Positions 9,490-19,081 of a DNA stretch of 64,000 nt are shown here, in pieces. The stretch lies in NCBI GenBank assembly GCA_020186115.1, contig WSYJ01000156.1, positions 310,001-374,000 of the forward strand, written 5' to 3'. This DNA is from Histomonas meleagridis (taxonomy: Eukaryota; Parabasalia; Tritrichomonadida; Dientamoebidae). How positions within the stretch are numbered: the first letter of the stretch is position 1; each line of letters begins with the position of its first letter. The notes below the pieces were generated by a model that saw only the letters and a list, made by a program, of their open reading frames with translations, was not told where the DNA came from and made no database searches. Made by a program: the position numbers and the translations under genes.

Positions 9490-12400
9490 ATGTCATCTGG
9501 GCGAAACTTTAGCGACTCATCAGAAGAACTTTCAGATGGCGACAATGAAGTTATCCAAGATCTTTATAAATCAAAAAGCGGCGCAAAACTCCGTCGTATT
9601 TCTAATTTAAATAATTTATCTGAATCTAATTCAGATTCCGAACTTGAACAGAATGACTCGTCTGACGAAGGAGCTTACGGGAAAAATTCCGAATATAAAG
9701 AACAAATGGATTTTGTCGTTGATGAAGATGGAAATAGTATTGAAATTATTCACCATCGAGTCAGTGCTGCTTCTACTAGACATGATGAAAAAGATCTTTC
9801 TAATGCATGGAAGCTATTTCCAACGATGCAAAATGTTGTCGAAGGTAAAACCAGACAACTTCGTGCACTATCAATTGATACAGCCTCAAATGAACCTTTA
9901 CCTGATGTGTTCGAAAGAGAGTGTGATCGCTGTCATTTCAAATCAGCTATTTTAAAACAAAATATTCTTTCCCAATGGATTATTACTAACTACTTCAAAG
10001 CAAGAATTCCTGATGACCAGTATGCAGATGACATGGACGAAGAATCAGAACTTGCCAAAACCCAAATACAAATTTTAAATAATCTTTTATTGGCAGTTTT
10101 CAAACAAAATAATGCAGTTTTGACCCCACAACATGTCAAAAATTGTCTTCCTGACTTATATGTCAAGCCTGATTCGATTTTTGATCTTGATGATATTTAT
10201 AAGATACAGACTGCCTGTAAAAAGTACGAATGGATTCTTAAAGACCGTGGTAATATCATCAAATCTGCCATGGAACAAATTGCTAAGTATAAAGATGAGA
10301 AATATTATGATTTTATGAACAACATTCTTAAATGCGCAGATAATGCATTAGCATTCAAAGACTTTCGAACGTATATCCAAATTCACAATGAAAATCCAGT
10401 CAAAGAAAACGCACTTTTCCACAAAAGGTCTGAACTTTTTGGGAAGTTCACCGATGAATTTCTATTGAATCCATCGGCCCTTGCAATGAAACTTGATAAT
10501 GATGAAAAGAGCACTGCTGCAGATCTTGGAGTCTCAGATCCACCAGAACCTCTTCATCCGCCCGATATTCGCTTTTCTCAGTTTTTCGAAGAAAATCCAG
10601 ATTATCAAGAATCTTGTAACTTACAAGCAGGCAATGATTTGAGTGAAGCTGAACGTGAAGTAAAGGCAAAGGAAATCCTTAAGAAACATTTGGTTCAATT
10701 TGCCTCAAAAGATCTTTCAACAAATCCATTCTTATTAAATTCGATTCGTGAAATTATCCGACCTCTAATTACAGTTAGTACAGAACCAACAGAGACAGGT
10801 GAAGAATCACCGTTGATGTTACCATATGGGAAATATGGCATTGTTAAAAGAATCAAAAATAAATTAACAGTATCTTTCGAAAGTTCGGATAAGTGGCTCA
10901 TCATTGAAGAAGCTGAAAGAAGAGGACTCTTAAAGGTCAAATTTGACATCATTAATGGCGGAATTGATAATTTCTTTGAAAGTCTTAAACATGAATATGT
11001 CGCTCAATATTCATCTCTTTGGGATCCTGTTCGTGAAGAGATTTTAAGGCAAGCCTTTTATGAAGAAATTTGGCCCCAAATGATTGATGAAGCTCGTTCG
11101 GACCTTTTCACAAAGTCTGCCACTTTTGTACAAAATTGTGTTGAAGAACGTTTATACTCATACTTAACGGCTCCCCCGTACACTAAACGTTCATCGGCCG
11201 ATGATCTTTCACTTCAAACATGTTCCATACTTTCCTATTGTTATCATCCAGATTATCCTAAAGATATTGGCATGGCACATGTAAGTCCTAATGGTCATGT
11301 TGAATCATGGTTTGTCTTTATGTCAGCAGCACTTCAATCTAAAGAAAATCCAACAGAAGAAGAAAAAGCTACAATAGCTAACAAATCAGCGCAAGATGCT
11401 GAGACAGAATTTCGACGAATTTTCAAAAGTTCCTCACCACCAGAATTAATAGTTATTTGTGCAACATCATTGAAGTCATTATTATTATATAAATTCATAC
11501 GACGATTTTTATATAACATCCAAAAAGAAACAACAATACCAATCATATTTGCTCCATCTGATGCAGCTATTATATATGCACGATCTGAATTATCATCTAT
11601 TGAAAGACATGAACTTTCACAACAACGGCCAGTTCATGATTTAGTATTAATAGCAGCATCTACAGCACGTCGAGTACAAAATCCATTATCAGAACTTACA
11701 CGATTAGCATCACCACAACATAACTTTTTAGTTGACTTATCATATCATCCATTCCAATCACGTTTTATCGAAAAAGGTGTAGAAAATGGAGTTATACATG
11801 AAGCATGTGAAAAGGCATGTTTACGAGCAGTAGCACTTACAGGTATTGATTTATCATTACTTATATCACCACATCATCGAGGACCATTACAATTCATACC
11901 TGGATTTGGCCCTATCTATGCTGAATTCATATTAAATTCTACTGTCAAATCATCGTCATCAAATATTAGTAACAGACTTCAAATCTATAAGATATTAGAA
12001 CATCAACAAAATGTTTATAAAAATGCTATTTCATTTTTAAGAATTCCAGCGCATGAAATAAGTCATGAATCAGAAAGAAGTAAGAAGAAAGATAAAGAAG
12101 AAACTACAGATGAAACAATTGAATTCTTAGATGGTACATTAATACATCCAGATTATTATGATAAAGCGAAGAATTTAATTAACTTTTTACTTGGAAAACA
12201 ATTTGAAGAAAATCGATTAGAAAACATTGATATTCAGAATTTTTATAGAGAACAAACTCAAGACACAATGACCAAGGAAAAAATCAATGAATTTTATGAA
12301 GAAAATAAAATCCCTGAAGATGAACATCATTTATATGAATTTATTATTAGTGAATTATCTATTGGTCCATTTGAATCATTACGTTTTCAAAAGAGAGATC

Positions 12401-13623
12401 GAAATAAGTTATATCCAATTTATGATCCATCTGTTGATAATAAACTTACAGGACAATATGAATCATTACGATATTATCGAGAATGGAGAGATAAAATATG
12501 TTATATGAAGGACAACTTTTATTGTCCATTAGATGATGAAGAATTATTTGACTTTTTAGTTAATGATGAAACATTAAAAGAAAATTCTTGTTGTGACTTT
12601 AAGATCCGTAAAGTTTTCTTCAAAGATCGACTTATAATAATCACTGCTATTCATTCGACAGGTTTAATAGCTAATGCACAACATGATATTAATACACCTG
12701 ATTTTCCAATTCGAGAAACAGATGAAAAGACATTACAAAATGCAGCAATATTACATATAAACAAACAACAAATGACAATTGATATCTCATTTGATCCAGC
12801 CGATATAATACAAATGCAAAGTTATGATCGAATTAAACAAGATATTGAAGAAGACTTTGATTTAGAAGGCGAACGATTTGCACAAATTGAAGCAGAAAGA
12901 CGTAAACGTGAACGACCTAATCCTATTCAACCACGTATTATTAATGATGAAAACTTTATGAATATAACAAATGATGAAGCAGTTCGATATTTGTTAAGTA
13001 TGCCTGTGGGTAAATTCATCTTTCGACCTTCAAGTAAAGGTACTGATCATATTACATTAATGATTAAGTTCCCAGGAGATGTAATAGCTAATTATGATAT
13101 TGTTGAACGAGAAAAGAAGTCGAATAATGAATTAATGATTGGCGGTCAATTATGGATAGAAGATATGTGTTTCGAAGATCTTGAAGAAATTAATTGGAAC
13201 TTTGTACATAAAATTAATGAAAAGGTTCAAGCAGCGATGAAACATAGGAAATGGATCGAAAATTATGATACTGCAGTAGCTGCAATTACAAGTGAAAGAC
13301 ATCAAAATCCAAAAGCTGCTGCTTATAGATTAACTGTTAACCCTAATAACCCAGAAGTAAGTAATTGTATCATATTCTTATGGTTGGATAAACAAGGAAG
13401 ACAAATACCTGAACCAATTAGAATTACACCAAACGCTTATAGGTATAGACATAGAAATTATTATAACTTGGAACATATTATTAACGATTGGAAATCTAAT
13501 AAATTCGCTTTGCCATCAAATGACGAATTAAGACCACACTCATTGAAAAGAGCGAAAACTGAAAAAGAAGAAAGAGAAGAAAATGAAGAAAGATATAGAT
13601 CAAACCAATATGGAAGACAATGA
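9490..13623 (+). CDS. SPT6: Transcription elongation factor SPT6
   Basis: The 1,377-residue protein has the full SPT6 architecture. An acidic, Ser-rich N-terminus (about 1-100) is followed by helical/Tex-like regions, a YqgF/RNase H-like fold near 640-780 (PPELIVICATSLKSLLLYKF), a helix-hairpin-helix near 800 (LQFIPGFGPIYAEFIL), an S1-type segment near 1035-1090, and a tandem SH2 module from about 1160 to 1345. The first SH2 keeps the phosphate-binding arginine in GKFIFRPSS; the second is degenerate, as in other SPT6 proteins, and binds the RNA polymerase II linker. SPT6 is a histone chaperone travelling with elongating polymerase II. Length matches other eukaryotes. A TCATA initiator-like motif lies four nucleotides before the ATG. 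Confidence 0.93.
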   Translation: MSSGRNFSDSSEELSDGDNEVIQDLYKSKSGAKLRRISNLNNLSESNSDSELEQNDSSDEGAYGKNSEYKEQMDFVVDEDGNSIEIIHHRVSAASTRHDEKDLSNAWKLFPTMQNVVEGKTRQLRALSIDTASNEPLPDVFERECDRCHFKSAILKQNILSQWIITNYFKARIPDDQYADDMDEESELAKTQIQILNNLLLAVFKQNNAVLTPQHVKNCLPDLYVKPDSIFDLDDIYKIQTACKKYEWILKDRGNIIKSAMEQIAKYKDEKYYDFMNNILKCADNALAFKDFRTYIQIHNENPVKENALFHKRSELFGKFTDEFLLNPSALAMKLDNDEKSTAADLGVSDPPEPLHPPDIRFSQFFEENPDYQESCNLQAGNDLSEAEREVKAKEILKKHLVQFASKDLSTNPFLLNSIREIIRPLITVSTEPTETGEESPLMLPYGKYGIVKRIKNKLTVSFESSDKWLIIEEAERRGLLKVKFDIINGGIDNFFESLKHEYVAQYSSLWDPVREEILRQAFYEEIWPQMIDEARSDLFTKSATFVQNCVEERLYSYLTAPPYTKRSSADDLSLQTCSILSYCYHPDYPKDIGMAHVSPNGHVESWFVFMSAALQSKENPTEEEKATIANKSAQDAETEFRRIFKSSSPPELIVICATSLKSLLLYKFIRRFLYNIQKETTIPIIFAPSDAAIIYARSELSSIERHELSQQRPVHDLVLIAASTARRVQNPLSELTRLASPQHNFLVDLSYHPFQSRFIEKGVENGVIHEACEKACLRAVALTGIDLSLLISPHHRGPLQFIPGFGPIYAEFILNSTVKSSSSNISNRLQIYKILEHQQNVYKNAISFLRIPAHEISHESERSKKKDKEETTDETIEFLDGTLIHPDYYDKAKNLINFLLGKQFEENRLENIDIQNFYREQTQDTMTKEKINEFYEENKIPEDEHHLYEFIISELSIGPFESLRFQKRDRNKLYPIYDPSVDNKLTGQYESLRYYREWRDKICYMKDNFYCPLDDEELFDFLVNDETLKENSCCDFKIRKVFFKDRLIIITAIHSTGLIANAQHDINTPDFPIRETDEKTLQNAAILHINKQQMTIDISFDPADIIQMQSYDRIKQDIEEDFDLEGERFAQIEAERRKRERPNPIQPRIINDENFMNITNDEAVRYLLSMPVGKFIFRPSSKGTDHITLMIKFPGDVIANYDIVEREKKSNNELMIGGQLWIEDMCFEDLEEINWNFVHKINEKVQAAMKHRKWIENYDTAVAAITSERHQNPKAAAYRLTVNPNNPEVSNCIIFLWLDKQGRQIPEPIRITPNAYRYRHRNYYNLEHIINDWKSNKFALPSNDELRPHSLKRAKTEKEEREENEERYRSNQYGRQ

Positions 13624-14871
13624 ATTAATTAATAAAAATTTACTTTTGTTATATTTATATATGAAAATGTTCGATAAGAAAAGAAGAAACTCAAAACGTT
13701 GAAGAAATAGATGTCGAATTATAATTATAAAAATTTATATAATAAAATGAATATTAAATTTTTTTAAATATAAGAATTAAAAAAATTGTAATAAAAATCA
13801 ATAAAAATAAATTTACAATTTATGTAACATTTTTTTATTGGTAAATGTTGAAACTGTTACAACAGAAATCATTGAGACATTAAATAGAATACTTTCAAAC
13901 TATATAATTCTGTTCGCAATCGCTCCATCATACAGCATTTCAATGAATCCTTTGTTCACTTGTATTCTAATTTTAAAGAATTGATACTTTTAATGAAATA
14001 AACAATTGCACAAAAACATCGCAGGATGTAAATCCCATCTCCAAGCATTTCGCAGTGTTTTATATTTTTTGAAAGCATTGATTTCTCAATTACCGAAATT
14101 TTTTAAATCTTCACAATTTGGTAATGTGATAATACTTGGAATTAACTCTATTAAAAAGACAAATTGGGAAATCAAAGTTCATTGATAAGTGTATATCAAT
14201 GTTTGGCATAGAGAAAGTTTTACGTATTGCATGAAGAGGTTGATAAGAGTTTAAGACGTAGAAATAATAAAGAGGATGAAACTCAAAGTTTAAATGATAA
14301 TGACATCGAATTAGATGTAGATATGACGAAGATATACATTAATTATATGGTACACCTGAAAAGTAGAACGAAATAACAAAATTTAGAGAACGAAGAATAA
14401 TCAAAAAATTAAATTTATATATTTTACTATTATTTGATATAGGCTGTTTTGAATGAAGTTACAATGTTTAATGTTATATTAAAATTAGCCATCATTTTTT
14501 TGAGTTTTTTGGGATTAATTTTTGTGACTAATAATAGCAATAAGTTACTTGACCACACAATGTATGCAATTATATATTTTATACATTAAAGTTAAAAAAA
14601 ATCAAAAATTTATATCAGTAAAGAGCAATTTATAAAAATTGCACCGAAACCGTAATTAGTATATATTTGAAAATGAAACAAAAATTATTCAATTTCAAAT
14701 AGACAAATTTCTTCAAATTAATATGAAGTATTGAATGTCGGGAAAAAAATTGATCATAAATGTTATTCTTTATAATGTCAACAAAAAACAAAAATCGAAT
14801 AAATAGTTTTGTAAAATTAATTTATATTAACAAAATCAAAATGAGAACATATTTTTAATCACACAGTTTTT
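13624..14871. other. 1.2-kb intergenic stretch with decayed coding traces
   Basis: No intact gene is visible. On the plus strand, around 14210-14374, a stop-bounded stretch of about 54 codons (it includes HEEVDKSLRRRNNKEDETQ and NDNDIELDVDMT) has coding-like composition but no usable start. A shorter stretch at 13682-13725 (EETQNVEEIDVEL) resembles part of it, suggesting two decayed copies of one sequence. On the minus strand around 13910-14160 further short open pieces broken by stops occur (for example IPSIITLPNCEDLKNF). I read the region as pseudogene debris; the parent gene is not identified. Confidence 0.3.
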
Positions 14872-15909
14872 TTATTGATTTTGTTGTTGTTGTTGTTCTT
14901 CTTCTTTCAGTCTTTCTAATGTCAGCTTTTGCCATTTTCGAGCAATTTGGTTCATTATCATTGAGTGCTGCGACATTCCAATTTGCACATCTTCGCCAGT
15001 GTACGGGTGCTTGCTGTGGTTACTTAGCCAGTTATCGAGGCAGTTCGCGCAGAAGAAGAATCCGAGTAACTCTTTGGGGTCTGTGAGTAGCTCGTGGCAT
15101 ATTGGGCACGCAAGCGAATTGGGCACGTCGACTTCGATTGGAAGCTGTGGTAATGTTGGCGACATTAAGTAGCTGAAAAACGCAAAAACGTTTTCCACTA
15201 AGTAAGAAATCGTTTCATATATACCAATGCGACTAATGTATTCCGCGGCATCAGATATAACTCGTGATGTAACAGCTGTAAGAACCCACTCTGGAAGAAA
15301 TGGAAGCAATTGATGAAGTTTGGAGGTAAGAAAGTCACCAAATGTAAAGAGACCAAAGATTGATATGGAACGTGTAACAAATGTAAGTGGTGAAAGTGGC
15401 TCAGGATTGTTGATCTTACGTTGTTGGAGATAAACAAAGCCTGCAGAATAAAGTCCGAGAATTGAAGAGTTGATGTAATTTTGAGGAACACCAATATGAT
15501 CAAAAAATTTGTTAAATTGTTGCCCAAATGGAAGACTGTTCATAAGTAACGTTGATGATGTCATTAAGCGCATAGAATTGGATTCCAAGAAAAACATGGA
15601 AATTGGTAATTCAAGTGATAAAATTATTGGATCAAAACGAGAAAATGGTGGGCGACGGTTGGATATGTTAAGCAAAATTCCATTAACCTCAAGATATGAA
15701 ACAATATGGGAACAAGGATCAACATTTGTCATTCCAGGTCGATTACGTTGCATTCTTTTTCGATAATACTCAGCTGCATCAGTAGCTATTTGTTCAAGAG
15801 TTTGAGTGTCTTTGGCAAAAATCATTCGCCTATAAAGAGAAAGCATTTCCAAAAAATTTTTGGCAGCAGCACTTTTAAATTTTTGGAAAAAATTGAACCA
15901 AACAAACAT
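14872..15909 (-). CDS. Membrane RING/U-box protein, PEX12-like
   Basis: The 345-residue protein has a membrane-associated N-terminal domain with several hydrophobic helices (about residues 95-115, 150-170, 185-225 and 235-260) and a C-terminal single-zinc RING/U-box-like domain at about 266-330: CPIC, then LLGFFFCANCLDNWL, then HPYTGEDVQIG. PEX12, the peroxisomal import ubiquitin-ligase subunit, has the same order, nearly the same length (about 360) and the same reduced cysteine pattern (CPLC, GYVFCYRC, CPITGYPTEV). The tail is Glu/Gln-rich. The ATG at 15909 is used; a TTG at 15921 would extend it by four residues. Trichomonads are regarded as lacking peroxisomes, so a membrane U-box ligase of another organelle is the main alternative. 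Confidence 0.55.
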   Translation of the reverse strand: MFVWFNFFQKFKSAAAKNFLEMLSLYRRMIFAKDTQTLEQIATDAAEYYRKRMQRNRPGMTNVDPCSHIVSYLEVNGILLNISNRRPPFSRFDPIILSLELPISMFFLESNSMRLMTSSTLLMNSLPFGQQFNKFFDHIGVPQNYINSSILGLYSAGFVYLQQRKINNPEPLSPLTFVTRSISIFGLFTFGDFLTSKLHQLLPFLPEWVLTAVTSRVISDAAEYISRIGIYETISYLVENVFAFFSYLMSPTLPQLPIEVDVPNSLACPICHELLTDPKELLGFFFCANCLDNWLSNHSKHPYTGEDVQIGMSQHSMIMNQIARKWQKLTLERLKEEEQQQQQNQ

Positions 15910-16296
15910 AGTCAAAAACAAACGTTCGAAGAATTTGACAGTTGAAAAAAAATGTCAAGAATTTTGATCAGATTATGAAGCATATAATTATATTAGAAAA
16001 TCCATCTATATGAGAAACTTTTACTTTTTTTTTGTGAAATTTATAAAGGTAATGAAAAAGCTATATTTTTTTTTTATCAACTTATCTAATTTATCATTGA
16101 TTGATTAAAATTATCATATAATTTGTAAGTTAAGATCAATAAGTAATAGCAGAAAAAAATTATTTTTGGTTATTAAAATATAATTTGATTATGGGAATGA
16201 TAACAAAATGATCAAAAAATTATCGTAACAATTTGTACCACCCTAAAAATGTAAAGAGAATTTGAAAGATTTTAATAAAATAACCGCCTATGGCTG
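15910..16296. other. Divergent intergenic region
   Basis: This AT-rich spacer lies between the starts of the PEX12-like gene and a Rab gene. It contains no open frame or tRNA. An upstream ATG at 16290, seven nucleotides before the Rab ATG and in another frame, might influence Rab translation if it is transcribed. Confidence 0.45.
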
Positions 16297-16890
16297 ATGC
16301 AAAACATAATGACACAAGAAATGGAGGCAAAATTAATTCTAGTCGGCGATTCCAATGTTGGGAAAACCAGCATTATTAATCGCTTTGTAAATGATGAATT
16401 TAAAGAATCTATAATTCCAACATTATCTTCAAATTATTCCATGAAAGTAATTAAAGTAGACAGTATCACAGTTCGTTTGCAAATATGGGACACGGCAGGT
16501 GATGAAAAATATCGTTCCATTGTTCCAATGTTTTATCGAGGCTCTCAAGCTGCTTTTATAGTTTATGCAATTGACGATTCAAAATCTTTCGAAAATGTAA
16601 AAATCTACGTTGAAAGCTTACAAAGTGTTTTAGCGCCAGAAAACCTTGCTTTATTTTTAGTTGCAAATAAGATTGATAAAGCTGATTCTCGGAAAATTTC
16701 TTCTGAAGAAGGTGAGAAATGCGCACAACAAATAAAAGCCACGTTTTTAGAAGTGAGTGCACTTTCTGGACAAGGCATTACTGAAATATTCAATCTAGCT
16801 GCCGCACAAATTGCAGAAAAACAAGATAAACAGATACAACAAAAAGTCGATATGCCAAACAATGCAGAACCAAACAATTGTAATTGTTAA
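16297..16890 (+). CDS. Rab-family small GTPase with altered switch II (WDTAGDE)
   Basis: The 197-residue protein is a Rab GTPase: P-loop GDSNVGKT at 17-24, switch I threonine in IIPTLSSNYSMK, WDTAGDE at 64-70, NKID in LVANKID, and SAL in LEVSALSGQG. The C-terminus NNCNC offers a Cys-X-Cys geranylgeranylation site, so it should be membrane-anchored. Overall sequence is closest to the Rab5/Rab21/Rab22 endosomal branch, by impression only. The catalytic glutamine of switch II (AGQE) is aspartate at residue 69, which should lower intrinsic GTP hydrolysis. Starts at 16297 (MQNIMTQEME) or 16309 are both possible; an out-of-frame ATG precedes at 16290. It runs convergently with the TRAPPC13-like gene, with an 88-nt gap. 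Confidence 0.9.
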   Translation: MQNIMTQEMEAKLILVGDSNVGKTSIINRFVNDEFKESIIPTLSSNYSMKVIKVDSITVRLQIWDTAGDEKYRSIVPMFYRGSQAAFIVYAIDDSKSFENVKIYVESLQSVLAPENLALFLVANKIDKADSRKISSEEGEKCAQQIKATFLEVSALSGQGITEIFNLAAAQIAEKQDKQIQQKVDMPNNAEPNNCNC

Positions 16891-16978
16891 GTGAATAATA
16901 AAAAATGTTTTCTTTTTAGTTTTTATTTTTTAACCACGAAATGTGATGTGAAAAAACATCATTCTCCAAAATGAATTT

Positions 16979-18040
16979 TTATTCTTGATCATAACCAACA
17001 ATTATTACTCCATCATTTGGAATAACTCTAAATTTATCTTGACCTTGAAATGTGAAATCGATTGGTGGTATTAAGAAGTTTCCTTGTGAATGTGCAATTA
17101 AATCAAGTTCAACTAATTTACTTTCATTTGGGCCAAAATTAAGTTGAAAGTCAGACCTTCCAAGAATTCCAATTGTTTGTTCTCTTTCAAATTCTCCAAA
17201 TCCTACCAATTCTCTATCTGTCTTATTTTCCATTCTTATACCAACTTTGAACGGCTTTAACACAGGAATCATCCTGGGTATTTCCTCGAATGATATTGCA
17301 ATGATATTTGGTGTTTCTTCATTAATCTTATTTACAGAATAACTTTGTTTACAGTCTTTAATTGTGGGTAATTTCCATGAAATCTCAATGCCATTGATTT
17401 GTTTGGTTAATTGGATATATGTAGAAAGAGTACTTCCAGATTCTAATGTATCACATATTGGTACTGCTTCTTCTTTTGGCTGACGTATAGCAACATTTTG
17501 AATCTGGAATGGGAGTAAGTTTTTGACAAAAACATTTAGGAAATTGTCTGGCCTAACTTGGTGAAGATTGAGTATTACTTCAAGCGATGGATTAATTGTG
17601 ACTTTAACTGTCTCGGTGAGACCGTGTTGTAGGTTGTCAAACCTAAACATTGCTCGGATAAAGATTTCGACTGTACCTTGAATTGGACATTTGAATGAAA
17701 AATTATGGAAAATATACTTTTGTGGGTTAACTGTTTGTGGAACAAAAGGCTCTGATTGATAGAGTGTACGACTTCCAATTTTGGCAGAAACATATAATGT
17801 GGCTTCTTGAAAAGGTTGGAATCTATTGTTAGTAAGTGTTGCTGTAAACATCATTGGAACGCCAGAATAACCAGTCATGTTTGGATTGATATCAAACTTT
17901 GGGACTGGCGATTTTAAATGAAGTGGTTCATCATATATTTCTAGAGGTATTTTGTTTATTTGAGGCATCACTAGAGACGGTGGAACTAGGTTAAATAAAT
18001 TTATTTTTCCATATGTATTTTGATTTGCCTTTTTGCTCAT
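16979..18040 (-). CDS. TRAPPC13-like trafficking protein
   Basis: The 353-residue, beta-rich protein resembles TRAPPC13, the metazoan-type TRAPP III subunit (formerly DUF974) involved in ER-Golgi traffic and autophagy. Matching features are an N-terminal immunoglobulin-like domain with GVPMMFTATLTNN, the middle FNFSFKC/ETVKVTINPSLEV strands before a second sandwich (IEISWKLPT), and a C-terminal domain with EIPRMIPVLKPFKVGIRMEN, ILGRSDFQLNFGPNESKLVELDL and a final HSQGNFLIPPIDF strand. The family is about 400 residues, so this is slightly short. The ATG at 18040 (MSKKANQ) is used; extension to 18064 needs a TTG start. The assignment rests on domain pattern and weak identity. Confidence 0.62.
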   Translation of the reverse strand: MSKKANQNTYGKINLFNLVPPSLVMPQINKIPLEIYDEPLHLKSPVPKFDINPNMTGYSGVPMMFTATLTNNRFQPFQEATLYVSAKIGSRTLYQSEPFVPQTVNPQKYIFHNFSFKCPIQGTVEIFIRAMFRFDNLQHGLTETVKVTINPSLEVILNLHQVRPDNFLNVFVKNLLPFQIQNVAIRQPKEEAVPICDTLESGSTLSTYIQLTKQINGIEISWKLPTIKDCKQSYSVNKINEETPNIIAISFEEIPRMIPVLKPFKVGIRMENKTDRELVGFGEFEREQTIGILGRSDFQLNFGPNESKLVELDLIAHSQGNFLIPPIDFTFQGQDKFRVIPNDGVIIVGYDQE

Positions 18041-18088
18041 TGGGTAAATAATAATTGCCGGCAAAAAACAGTCAAATTTTTAACAGAA
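18041..18088. promoter_or_regulatory. 48-bp bidirectional promoter region
   Basis: The TRAPPC13-like and DHHC genes diverge from this 48-bp spacer. On the plus strand TCAAATTTTTAACAG precedes the DHHC ATG by 17 nt, resembling the TCAAATTTTT before the tomosyn-like gene at 34661. Confidence 0.45.
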
Positions 18089-18871
18089 ATGCGAATAAAA
18101 ATCCCTTGCATACTTTGGTATACATTACATACATATGGATTTATTGTTTGCCTTTACAGCAACACACCGTTACATAATGATATTTTCGTAAAATTTTCAA
18201 AAAAGTGTATGATATTTCCAATTTTTAATTTGATTTCAATTTATTTTTTTTATAAAGCTTGCAAAGGTCCTGGATTTGTTGAATCAGATGAAGAATCTCC
18301 AATGCTTCAAAATGACTTTTTTTGCGATGAGTGTCATTTATGTCCACCATTACGCGCATCACATTGTAAAGAATGTAAGCATTGTGTTTTAAGAAGAGAT
18401 CATCATTGCCCTTGGATTGGAACATGTGTTGGAATGAACAATCATTTATATTTTATATTGTTTCTTTTTTTTGATATCATTACATTGGTTCAATATATTC
18501 ACCAAACATGGAAAGCAGCACTTGAAGAAAATGATTTTATTATATGGATATTTACTAATTTTATGTGCGGTGTAGTTTGTGTTTCTTCTGCATTTGCATT
18601 GTTCCAAACAATTGTACAATTTCCGGTTCAAGTATTTTATGCTTGTTTGAATAAAACTACATGGGAATCAGCAAAAGCAGAACGAATATCTTATTTAAGG
18701 AATTGGAGATATGATTTGAGTCCATTTAGTCATGGAATCATTCGAAATCTAAAAGAATTCTTAACAATGCATAAAAATCATCCAAAATACAAAATACCAA
18801 CAGAAGATGAAATAGAGGAATGGAAGAAAGATAATTCATTTTTGGCAAACGATAAATACTCTTGTTGTTAA
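18089..18871 (+). CDS. DHHC-type palmitoyltransferase
   Basis: The 260-residue protein has the core of a protein S-acyltransferase, which attaches palmitate to cysteines of membrane proteins. Two N-terminal hydrophobic segments (about residues 5-25 and 38-58) precede a zinc-binding cysteine-rich domain beginning CDECHLC at 79 and ending in the catalytic DHHC at 104-107 (RRDHHCPWIGTCVGMNNH). Two further membrane segments follow (about 123-140 and 155-180). A TTxE-like segment appears as NKTTWESAK. Active-site residues are all present. The ATG at 18089 is the first in frame; upstream the frame opens only through non-ATG codons overlapping the divergent gene. Confidence 0.93.
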   Translation: MRIKIPCILWYTLHTYGFIVCLYSNTPLHNDIFVKFSKKCMIFPIFNLISIYFFYKACKGPGFVESDEESPMLQNDFFCDECHLCPPLRASHCKECKHCVLRRDHHCPWIGTCVGMNNHLYFILFLFFDIITLVQYIHQTWKAALEENDFIIWIFTNFMCGVVCVSSAFALFQTIVQFPVQVFYACLNKTTWESAKAERISYLRNWRYDLSPFSHGIIRNLKEFLTMHKNHPKYKIPTEDEIEEWKKDNSFLANDKYSCC

Positions 18872-19081
18872 TTTGAATAAAATATTATATTTTTATTTTT
18901 AGTGATAATAAACGGATATGATATGGAATAAAGATTTGAATTTAATTTAAAAAGATATTTGATAACTGCAAAATTTCATTAAAAAAATTGATAAATAAAA
19001 TAAAAAATAAATTTTAAAATTCAGTGAAATTTATTTTTATTATCTATGCATTAGTTCCAATATGTGAAATCCATATCAGAT

